NCBI RefSeq assembly: GCF_000720765.1
Contig: NZ_JODC01000005.1
Span: 186,001 to 250,000, forward strand
Reading direction: 5' to 3'
DNA length: 64,000 nucleotides
DNA from: Streptomyces sp. NRRL S-646
GTDB lineage: Bacteria > Actinomycetota > Actinomycetes > Streptomycetales > Streptomycetaceae
Below the pieces are notes generated by a model. It saw only the letters and a list, made by a program, of their open reading frames with translations. It made no database searches and was not told the DNA's origin. Positions 25,287-32,735 of this stretch are shown here, piece after piece. Both the position numbers and the translations under genes were made by a program. Position 1 is the stretch's first letter. Every line of letters starts with the position of its first letter.

Positions 25287-28200
25287 CCACCGAATTCGGC
25301 AGCGAACACACTCCCGCCCACCTCGACGCCAAAATGACCGAGTCCACCTGGGAGCACCTTGCCCTGGACGAACTTGCCCAACTCGCCTGGGATACCAAGC
25401 CCGGCAAAGACCTAGCCCCCGGCACCGGACACCGCCGCGACTGGGACGACCTCATCCTGCACGACGAACTCCAGGCAGCCATCGAGAAGCTGAACCCGGA
25501 GCTGACCTCCACCGCCGTCCACGAAGCCCTCCGTATCGCCACTGACCCCACCTCCCGCGAGGCATATCCGGAGAACAAGCAGGCCCACGAGCACCTGACG
25601 ACCGGTATCCGCCTCACCTACACCGACGAGTTCGGCGCCGAGCAGACCCCCACCGTCCGCGTCGTCGACTTCACGGACCCCGACGCGAACAGCTACCTCG
25701 CCGTCAACCAGGTCACGGTCAGGGACACCGACGGCAGTCACCGCCGCTTCGACATCGTCCTGTACGTCAACGGCCTCCCCCTCGCCGTCATCGAACTCAA
25801 AAGCGCCTCCGACGAGAATGCCACCCTCAAGTCGGCGCACGCCCAACTCCAGACGTACGTCTCGGAGTTCCCGGTCGCGTTCCGCTACAACGTCCTCTGC
25901 CTGGTCTCGGACGGCATAACCGCCAAGTACGGCACGGCGTTCACGCCCTACGAGCACTTCGCACCCTGGAACGTCGACCACGAGGGCAAGCCCGTCGACA
26001 CCAACGAGCCCGGCTACGACGGCCTCGACGCGCTGAACCTGGCCCTGCACGGCCTGTTCACGCAGGACCGGTTCCTCTCCCTCACCCGCAACTTCGTCAA
26101 CTTTCCGCCGCCCAAGCCGGGCGAGCCCCTGACCGGCAAGCGCATCGCGAAGCCGCACCAGTACTTCGCCGTGAACAAGGCCGTGGACGCCGTCGTCGAG
26201 GCGTCGCGGACGAACGGACAGGCCGGCGTCGTCTGGCACACGCAGGGCGCGGGCAAGTCGGAGGAGATGGTGGAGACGGCCGCGCTCGTCCTCCGCCACC
26301 CGGCGCTCAACAACCCCACGATCGTCGTCATCACCGACCGCAACGATCTCGACGACCAGCTCTACGACACCTTCCTCGACAGCGAGTCCCTGCTGGGGGC
26401 AAAAGCTCACCAGATCGACACACGCGAGGAACTGCGCGCCGAGCTGACGGGTCGCAACGTCGGCGGGATCGTCTTCACCACCCTCCAGAAGTTCGGCCTG
26501 AGCAAGGAGGAGAAGGACGCCGGCAAGTCCCACCCCCTCCTCTCCGAGCGCCGCAACATCCTGGTGATCGTCGACGAGGCCCATCGCTCGCACTACGACA
26601 GCCTTGACGGCTACGCCCGCCACCTGCGCGACGCCCTGCCCTACGCCACCCTGCTCGCCTTCACCGGCACGCCGATCTCAAAGGCCGAGGCCGACACCCG
26701 TGCCGTCTTCGGCGAGTACATCGACATCTACGACCTGAAGCGCGCCGTCGACGACGGGGCCACGGTCCGTGTGTTTCACGAGCCCCGTGTCATCGAGGTC
26801 GACCTGCCCAAGGGCGTCGACCCGAACAAGCTCGACGAGCAGGCGAACACTCTTACCGAGGGCATGGACGACGCCGAGCGCCGCCGCGCCATCCAGTACG
26901 CCACGACGATGAACACCGTCTACGGCGCCGACGACCGCATAGCGAAGCTCGCGGACGACCTGATCGCCCACTGGGAGCAGCGCCGCGAGTTGGTCAAGCC
27001 CGACATTGGCGCCCCCGGCAAGGCGATGGTCGTATGCGCGACCCGCGAGATCTGCGTACGGGTCTTCGACGCGCTGGCCGAGCGGCGGCCCGGCTGGGTC
27101 AGTGACGAGGTTGACAAGGGCGTCATGAAGATCGTCTTCCATGGCGACCGTTCCGACCCCGAGCACCTGCGCAAGCACTCGCTGCGCAAGTCCCAGCAGA
27201 AGGTCGTCCAGAAGCGCGCCAAGGACCCCGACGACGAGCTGGAACTGCTCATCGTCCACTCGATGCTGCTCACCGGCTACGACGCGCCGCCCATCCACAC
27301 CCTGTACATGGACCGCCCGATGCAAGGCGCCAACTTGATGCAGGCCCTGGCCCGCGTCAACCGCCGCTTCCGCGGCAAGCAGGACGGTCTGCTCGTCGGC
27401 TACGCGCCCCTCACCGACAACCTCACCAAGGCCCTGCGCGAGTACTCGGACCAGGACCGCAAGGACCAGACCCTCGGCGCGGACATCGAACGGGCCGTCA
27501 CCGAGGTCAAGAACGAACTGGCCACTATCAAGGGGCTGCTGGCCGGGAGCCGTTGGAAGCAGTGGCTGGCCGACACCGGCCGCCCCGACACCCGCAAGCG
27601 CGCGCTTCGCCTGACCGCCGACTTCCTGCGCGACCCGAAGAACCCGGGCAACAAGGTCGAGCCTCCCGCCAAGCCGCTCTCCGTCCGCTTCAAGGACAGC
27701 GCCGCCCGGCTGGACCGTTTCTACCGCGTCTGCGCGATGAGCAAGGAGATCGCCGAGCGCTGCGAGGACCTGGACGACTGGCGTCGTGACATCTCCTTCT
27801 TCAGCGAGGTCCGGGCCTGGATGATCAAGCTCGACGCCGCCCAGCGCGAGGCGAGCGGGGAGCCGCTCAGTGCCGAGGTACAGCGATACCTGCAAGCCCT
27901 CGCGGCCTCGGTCGTCGACGCTGACGAGATCACCGACCTGTACGCGGAGGCCGGGATCGGCCGGCTGGACATCACCCGCCTCAACGAGGCGCAGCTGCGC
28001 AGTCTAGAGAACTCCGAGACTCCGCACCTGGTCACCGAGGCCCTGCGCCGCATGATCCAGCAGAAGATGCGCGAGGTGACCAAGCACAACGTCGTCCGCA
28101 ACGAGAGCTTCACCGAGCGTCTGAACGACCTGATGAAGCGGTACATGCTCCAGCAGCTCACCAGCGCCCAGGTCATCGCCGAACTCGCCGCCCTGGCACG

Positions 28201-28543
28201 GGAGGTGTCGGCGGAGGCCCGCCGCGGCGAGCGGTTCGACCCGCCGCTGACCCACGCCGAGCTGGCCTTCTACGACGCGGTCGCACACCGCGACATGGCC
28301 GAGTTGATGGAGGGCGGTCAGGACACCCTGGCGAAGATCGCCCGAGCGCTGGTGAAGGACATCCGGAACAACCTCTCCGTCGACTGGCTCTCTCGCGAGC
28401 CCGTCCGCGCCAAGCTCCGCACCCGCATCCGCCGCGTGCTGGCGATGTTCGACTACCCGCCCGAGGAGGAGCGGGAGGCGATCGACCTGGTCCTCAAGCA
28501 GATGGAGATCGTGGCCGCACTGTGGGCGCCCGCGGCGAAGTAG
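25283..28543 (+). CDS. hsdR: Type I restriction endonuclease subunit
   Basis: This 1086-residue HsdR has an N-terminal nuclease (RFDIVLYVNGLPLAVIELK, E-x-K at about 170), an SF2 translocase with Walker A (QGAGKSEEM, about 320) and DEAH box (VIVDEAHRSHYD, about 430), motif III (LLAFTGTPI), and helicase motifs V/VI (YDAPPIHTLYMDRPM, QALARVNRRFRGK). It is intact, so the restriction system looks functional. It overlaps hsdS by 4 bases (ATGA). Confidence 0.96.
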   Translation: MTTEFGSEHTPAHLDAKMTESTWEHLALDELAQLAWDTKPGKDLAPGTGHRRDWDDLILHDELQAAIEKLNPELTSTAVHEALRIATDPTSREAYPENKQAHEHLTTGIRLTYTDEFGAEQTPTVRVVDFTDPDANSYLAVNQVTVRDTDGSHRRFDIVLYVNGLPLAVIELKSASDENATLKSAHAQLQTYVSEFPVAFRYNVLCLVSDGITAKYGTAFTPYEHFAPWNVDHEGKPVDTNEPGYDGLDALNLALHGLFTQDRFLSLTRNFVNFPPPKPGEPLTGKRIAKPHQYFAVNKAVDAVVEASRTNGQAGVVWHTQGAGKSEEMVETAALVLRHPALNNPTIVVITDRNDLDDQLYDTFLDSESLLGAKAHQIDTREELRAELTGRNVGGIVFTTLQKFGLSKEEKDAGKSHPLLSERRNILVIVDEAHRSHYDSLDGYARHLRDALPYATLLAFTGTPISKAEADTRAVFGEYIDIYDLKRAVDDGATVRVFHEPRVIEVDLPKGVDPNKLDEQANTLTEGMDDAERRRAIQYATTMNTVYGADDRIAKLADDLIAHWEQRRELVKPDIGAPGKAMVVCATREICVRVFDALAERRPGWVSDEVDKGVMKIVFHGDRSDPEHLRKHSLRKSQQKVVQKRAKDPDDELELLIVHSMLLTGYDAPPIHTLYMDRPMQGANLMQALARVNRRFRGKQDGLLVGYAPLTDNLTKALREYSDQDRKDQTLGADIERAVTEVKNELATIKGLLAGSRWKQWLADTGRPDTRKRALRLTADFLRDPKNPGNKVEPPAKPLSVRFKDSAARLDRFYRVCAMSKEIAERCEDLDDWRRDISFFSEVRAWMIKLDAAQREASGEPLSAEVQRYLQALAASVVDADEITDLYAEAGIGRLDITRLNEAQLRSLENSETPHLVTEALRRMIQQKMREVTKHNVVRNESFTERLNDLMKRYMLQQLTSAQVIAELAALAREVSAEARRGERFDPPLTHAELAFYDAVAHRDMAELMEGGQDTLAKIARALVKDIRNNLSVDWLSREPVRAKLRTRIRRVLAMFDYPPEEEREAIDLVLKQMEIVAALWAPAAK

Positions 28544-28582
28544 CTCCGGCTGCAGGCGGGTTGCCGAAGGGCTGCCCGCCCG

Positions 28583-28969
28583 TCAGGGCCACGTGCGCTC
28601 GATCCTGTCATGTCGCACGGCGTAGGCCGCTGGACCGCCCTTCTCGACTGCCCGGTGGATCGCGTCACGGCGTGCGACGAGCCGCTCCACCATCTCGATG
28701 CTGCGAAGCTGCTGGTTGTCGAGGTAGAACAACACCGCCTCGCGTTCCAGAACAGGACGGATCTCCAGGTCGCGGGTCTTGATCCGCCCGTCCTTCGAGA
28801 GCGGGATCCAGGACCGGTCGAGACCATGAGTGATCCATTCCTCGTCGGGGATGTCCTGCCCGTCGTCCGGAAAGACGTCTCCGATGCGGTGAACCGTCCA
28901 CCCGCACGCCCTCAGCCCCTCCGCGACACGACGACCGAGATTCCGGTCCAGGAAGAACTCAGGCGGCAA
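28583..28969 (-). CDS. PIN-like toxin (VapC45/DUF5615-like)
   Basis: About 128 residues starting PPEFFLDRNLGRRVAEGLR, with the early Asp typical of PIN-like RNases, then VFPDDGQDIPDEEW and DRSWIPLSKDGRI. These match VapC45-type PIN-like toxins, which cut RNA. The start is probably TTG 28969 (just before LPPEFF); ATG 28996 is the alternative. The gene overlaps the 3' end of a DUF433 antitoxin gene, the usual order for this pair. It is convergent with hsdR, with a 39-base gap. Confidence 0.8.
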   Translation of the reverse strand: MPPEFFLDRNLGRRVAEGLRACGWTVHRIGDVFPDDGQDIPDEEWITHGLDRSWIPLSKDGRIKTRDLEIRPVLEREAVLFYLDNQQLRSIEMVERLVARRDAIHRAVEKGGPAAYAVRHDRIERTWP

Positions 28970-29615
28970 GATGCACCACTGCCTGGCAGAGCGCATCCAC
29001 CTGCTCAGGCGTCATGTCGTAGTCGTACGCGATGTCTTCGACGGTTTCCCCGGCCTCCCACAGGTCGGTGATCGCCTTGACCGTGACACGGTTGGCGGCG
29101 ACGACGGGGAGACCGTGACCGAACCTCGGGTCGATCACGACGGGGACAGAGTTCGGGTACTGCCTGAGCCGCAGGCTGGACGGGAAGTCGTCGCCGGGCT
29201 CCCAGGTCAGGTAGCGGAGATAGTCGGAGACCACTTCCTGGATGGGGACCTGGCCGTCGCGGGCCCTGCGGAGATCCCCCCAACCATGCTCGATGAAGAT
29301 GTCCACCCCGTCCGTGGCCACCCGCTTCGACACGAGGCCGTACGGGGTGTCGAAGGCGTCCCGTACGGCAGCGGCAGCCTCTCTGATCTCGCTCATGCGA
29401 AGTCCCAGGGAGCGCAGAGAACGAAGGACGTGCGCCTCGGCCACCGCAATGAAAGGCACCGAGGGCTGCCCCTTTCGTACCGGCTCCACTTGGTGAACCA
29501 GAGGCGCTCCGGCAGCTTTGCCCTTCAGCCACGAGGTGAGAGTCGACTGCGGAATCTCAAGATAGGAGGCCGTTTCCGTGGGCGTCAGAAGTCCCTCCCT
29601 GAACCTGTCGACCAT
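28959..29615 (-). CDS. DUF433-domain antitoxin with N-terminal HTH
   Basis: A 218-residue protein. Residues 7-32 form a MerR/excisionase-like helix-turn-helix (LLTPTETASYLEIPQSTLT), and residues 150-215 form a DUF433 domain (VVIDPRFGHGLPVVAANRVTV...TVEDIAYDYDMTPEQVDALCQ). This is the common antitoxin partner of PIN-like VapC45 toxins, and the HTH suggests autorepression. ATG 29615 has AGGAGG seven bases upstream, excluding the longer frame. Confidence 0.87.
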   Translation of the reverse strand: MVDRFREGLLTPTETASYLEIPQSTLTSWLKGKAAGAPLVHQVEPVRKGQPSVPFIAVAEAHVLRSLRSLGLRMSEIREAAAAVRDAFDTPYGLVSKRVATDGVDIFIEHGWGDLRRARDGQVPIQEVVSDYLRYLTWEPGDDFPSSLRLRQYPNSVPVVIDPRFGHGLPVVAANRVTVKAITDLWEAGETVEDIAYDYDMTPEQVDALCQAVVHLAA

Positions 29616-29700
29616 GCCCCACCTCCTCTTGATGCCGGGTTTCGCATCGTCGCACATCAAGCCTCCCACCTGCGGGTGGACTGCACACTCGACCACCGGC

Positions 29701-30588
29701 TCAGCCAGCCGCTTGAAGAGGGTTCCCGGATCGGCAGTCCCGGCAGCGTCCGGGGGCCGATGCACGAAATGCACGGTCGCAGCCGCCGCAGGTCTGGAAG
29801 GGCAGTACGGCAGGGCGTTCCGCGACCTCAGGGAGCGGGAGTGGAGGCGGCGCGGGCAGGGGTGTCTCCCGGAGGCGGAAGGCGAGAATGCTTGCCGGAC
29901 GAGCCCGGAAACGGTCGGGGAGTCGCGCAGTGAGCAATTCCGTGATCTCGGGTGCTCGGACGCCGGCCGCGAGCCATTCGGCGACGGCCGGAGCCAGGCG
30001 CGCGGCCTCCTGCCCGGACAGGATCAGACGGGGATCCACGCGGCGCAGCGCAGTGAGTACCGCGACTGCCTGCGGGTCGGCGTCGGTGAGTGGGACCGGG
30101 TTTTCCGCAACCCGAGCGGGAGCGGGTACCGCTTCTCCCACGGTCTCGGAAGGAGGCGTGGCCTCCGCAACAGCAGGCTGCTTCGCGGCCGGCCGACGCG
30201 GTTTCGGTGGCTCGGGAGGTCCGTCAGGATCCGGATCGCCGCCGGGCACGTCGTAGAAGTACGTTCGGGTACGGATCTGTCCGGTGGGCAGTCGCTCGCG
30301 GCGGCGTTCCAGGTATCCGGCCCCTTCGAGTTCCCTGAGCGCCCGCGAGATCAGGATCTCGCCCTCGGTGAAGTGCTCGCACAGGGCGGCGATGCTCACG
30401 GGGGAGCCGTCGGGCAGGGAGAGGACGTAGGCCGCGACGCCGACCGTGACCGCGCTGCCGCGTCGCTGTGCGAGGGCGTTGGAGAGCACGGTGAAGTCGG
30501 CCGAGAGGCGGGTGCGTACGTGGATCACGCCGGAGGTCGGAGCTCCGGCGTCGGCGCGCAGGCGCGCGTTAGACTGCGGGTCAGCCAT
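29701..30588 (-). CDS. Winged-helix DNA-binding protein with C-terminal zinc finger
   Basis: A 295-residue protein. Residues 30-115 form a winged helix (VSIAALCEHFTEGEILISRALRELE...GYLERRRERLPTGQIRTRTYFYD), followed by a Pro-rich linker. A C-terminal part ends with a possible zinc finger (CGGC...CRDC). This is an abundant paralogous family in Streptomyces, often near conservon-like and XRE/DUF397 genes. The target is unknown. The 270 bases upstream (30589-30858) hold no gene that I recognise. Confidence 0.82.
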   Translation of the reverse strand: MADPQSNARLRADAGAPTSGVIHVRTRLSADFTVLSNALAQRRGSAVTVGVAAYVLSLPDGSPVSIAALCEHFTEGEILISRALRELEGAGYLERRRERLPTGQIRTRTYFYDVPGGDPDPDGPPEPPKPRRPAAKQPAVAEATPPSETVGEAVPAPARVAENPVPLTDADPQAVAVLTALRRVDPRLILSGQEAARLAPAVAEWLAAGVRAPEITELLTARLPDRFRARPASILAFRLRETPLPAPPPLPLPEVAERPAVLPFQTCGGCDRAFRASAPGRCRDCRSGNPLQAAG

Positions 30589-30858
30589 CGGGAAGGTATC
30601 GCTTCCTGATCGGTCAGGCCCTCGATCGGGATTGCCGTCCCGGCCGGGGGCCGTATCTGTTTGCGGTTGTCGCGGCGAACGTAACCGTCCGCATCTTGAC
30701 CCTGCAAGCCAGTCACCCGGACGGGTGACGCGGTCGGGAGGGTGGGCGGGCGGGTAGTTCTTTCCCCGGTTCTTTATGGAGTTCAGCGGCCCGCCGGGAC
30801 CTCGCGGACAAGAATTCGGCGGTCCCGGAGGACGGGCCGTGACCGGGCCCTGGCTGGC

Positions 30859-31077
30859 TTAGGAGCGGCGCTGACCGGCCTTCAGCTGGCCTATGAACGT
30901 TGCCCAGGAGCCGATCTCGAAGGTCAGAGTGGGACCGTTCTGAACCTTGCTGTCACGGACGGGCATGACGCTGTGAAACCCGTCCGCCACCTCCACGCAG
31001 TTGCCGCCCTCCTGATTGCTGTAGCTGCTCTTGCGCCACACGGCGCCGCTCAGATCGGGACGGGACGTTTGCTCCAC
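30859..31077 (-). CDS. DUF397 protein
   Basis: A 72-residue DUF397 protein with the hallmark WRKSSYSNQEGGNCVEVAD and the late VQNGPTLTF...W segment. DUF397 proteins are small partners of the XRE/DUF5753 regulators encoded next door, as in the BldB/WhiJ-type pairs of Streptomyces. GTG 31077 has GGAGGG seven bases upstream. That site lies within the coding sequence of the upstream XRE gene, which overlaps this gene by 125 bases. Confidence 0.9.
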   Translation of the reverse strand: MEQTSRPDLSGAVWRKSSYSNQEGGNCVEVADGFHSVMPVRDSKVQNGPTLTFEIGSWATFIGQLKAGQRRS

Positions 31078-31897
31078 GGTTGTAGCCCTCCATCACGGAT
31101 CGGATCATGTCGAGCGACATGAGCGGGGGCAGGGCTTCCGCCCGTAACCGATCGTAGGTCACGGCGAAACGGCTGACCTCGGCCGGATCCTCGATGAGTT
31201 GGCCGTAATGCGCGCCCTCCGTGTAGGCGACCTCTGAGCCATCCGGCAACGTCAGAACTGTCAGGGATCCGCCCATGGCGTCGTGCTCGCCCTGGTCGAA
31301 CGGCAGCACTTGGACGGTGATGTGGCGCTCCGTTGAGGCATGGAGCAGCTGTTCCAACTGCGCACGCATCACATCGCGCCCGCCGATCGGACGCCTGACG
31401 ACCGCTTCGTCGAGCACCACCCACAGTTCCGGCCGGTCGGGCGAACTGAGCCGTTCCTGCCGTGACATGCGGGCCGTGAGCCGTTCTTCCAACTGCTCGT
31501 CTCCACTGAGTGTCACGCCGACGCTGAGAACGGCCTTTGCGTACTCCCTGGTCTGCAACAGACCAGGCACCACGTGTGCCGCGTACTCGCGGATGGACAC
31601 CGCCCGCTCCGAGTACCCCATGAACGCCCGCGACCAATCCGGAAACGCCTCCCGATACACGTAAGGCCACAGCTCGACCAACAGGTTGTCCGCCCCGAGA
31701 ACGGCGTCGAGCGCACGGGCCAGTTCAAGCGTCGGTTTCGCCCCGGAGGCCCGCTCGATCTGCGTGATCCGCGTGCTCACCACGTGTGTCTTCTGGCCGA
31801 GTTCCGCCTGAGTCAGCCCGGCCGCCGTGCGGAGTCTGCGTACCCGCGATCCGAACAGCGCCGCCATCGACGTACTGGGCTCAATTCCGTTGGCCAA
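30953..31897 (-). CDS. XRE-family regulator with DUF5753 (WhiJ-like)
   Basis: A 314-residue regulator. Residues 12-68 form a helix-turn-helix (LRTAAGLTQAELGQKTHVVSTRITQIE), and residues 100-275 form a DUF5753 effector domain (PGLLQTREYAKAVL, HITVQVLPFDQGEH). Its start is TTG 31897 with GGAAGTGA upstream. Homologues usually stop near the EGYNR segment. Here the frame runs about 39 residues further, entirely within the DUF397 gene, so the normal stop has probably been lost. Confidence 0.88.
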   Translation of the reverse strand: MANGIEPSTSMAALFGSRVRRLRTAAGLTQAELGQKTHVVSTRITQIERASGAKPTLELARALDAVLGADNLLVELWPYVYREAFPDWSRAFMGYSERAVSIREYAAHVVPGLLQTREYAKAVLSVGVTLSGDEQLEERLTARMSRQERLSSPDRPELWVVLDEAVVRRPIGGRDVMRAQLEQLLHASTERHITVQVLPFDQGEHDAMGGSLTVLTLPDGSEVAYTEGAHYGQLIEDPAEVSRFAVTYDRLRAEALPPLMSLDMIRSVMEGYNRGANVPSRSERRRVAQEQLQQSGGRQLRGGGGRVSQRHARP

Positions 31898-32044
31898 GGC
31901 GTCACTTCCGTTCCTTACGAACCGAAAGGTAAGGCTGCGTCACCTATCGAGCGTAGGGCCGTCTGACGACTCTTGAGTACGGAACGTGACGACTCGCGTA
32001 CATCGCAGGACGTCCAAGGACTCGACAGACAAGGACGGAACGCT

Positions 32045-32572
32045 GTGCTGACAGGAACAACCACCTCGGGCGAGGAATCGCCGAGGAGCACCGAACCTCC
32101 ATTGGCGGAGGCCGTCGTACCCGATGGTGAAGACACCGAACATCCGCAGCTCACAGCACAGTTCGCTTCTTCGCCCCAAGGTGCGCGACTCGCTCGACGC
32201 CTCGCGGTGCGGCACATGGAGGAGTGGGGATACCCGCCGGTGTCGGACGTGTCGTGCGCGGTCGCCCTCGTCGTCGGCGAACTCACTGCCAACGCTGTAC
32301 AGCACGGCCGCGTACCGGGGCGCGACTTCCTTCTCAGGCTCGGTCTCGACGAGGTGTCGGGCCTGATCCGGATCGAGGTTGCCGACGCCGCCAACGGGAA
32401 GCGGCCGCCTGTCATCCCGCCCTCGGCGTACCCCGAGGGCGAGTCGGGACGCGGTCTGCTCCTGGTGGACGTCCTGGCCATGCGCTGGGGCTGGACACCT
32501 CGTCATCCCGTGGGCAAGACGGTCTGGGCGGAGGTGTCGACCGACGTATCAACTACCGTAACTGCAAAGTGA
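32045..32572 (+). CDS. HATPase_c ATP-binding (anti-sigma-like) protein
   Basis: A 175-residue RsbW/SpoIIAB-like ATPase domain with the N box (VVGELTANAVQHG), DFLLRLGLD, and the G1/G2-like IEVADAANGKRPP and SGRGLLLVDVLAMRWG. It is typical of the many Streptomyces HATPase proteins divergent from XRE/DUF397 pairs. They may bind sigma factors or partner regulators. GTG 32045 follows AAGGACGGAA; an upstream TTG at 31973 is less likely. Confidence 0.85.
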   Translation: MLTGTTTSGEESPRSTEPPLAEAVVPDGEDTEHPQLTAQFASSPQGARLARRLAVRHMEEWGYPPVSDVSCAVALVVGELTANAVQHGRVPGRDFLLRLGLDEVSGLIRIEVADAANGKRPPVIPPSAYPEGESGRGLLLVDVLAMRWGWTPRHPVGKTVWAEVSTDVSTTVTAK

Positions 32573-32575
32573 GTT

Positions 32576-32595
32576 GTGATAACTAGAGTTATCAC
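32576..32595. promoter_or_regulatory. 20-bp palindrome, GATAAC-type operator before the ATPase operon
   Basis: GTGATAACTAGAGTTATCAC is a perfect palindrome. Its core GATAAC-N4-GTTATC has the same half-sites and spacing as 20054-20069. It begins 4 bases after the HATPase stop and lies 141 bases before the ATPase gene. A TTGCGC...TACCGT pair downstream is only a weak promoter candidate. A terminator role is less likely because the stem is A/T-rich and no U-run follows. Confidence 0.75.
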
Positions 32596-32735
32596 TGAAA
32601 TACTCGATTGCGCGCCCTCTCTATCCCTACCGTCTGTTCCGTCACACCGGGCTCGGACGCAGCCGGAGGCTCACCCCTCCCGCTCACCGCACCCGGCCTC
32701 CTCATCGGAACGGACCCGGAAGGGCGGAGAGCGCA

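Noticed and set aside
20222..28543. BREX, DISARM or type ISP system
   Set aside because: There is no PglZ, BrxC, DrmA/B or single-chain methylase-nuclease. hsdM, hsdS and hsdR are separate and canonical.
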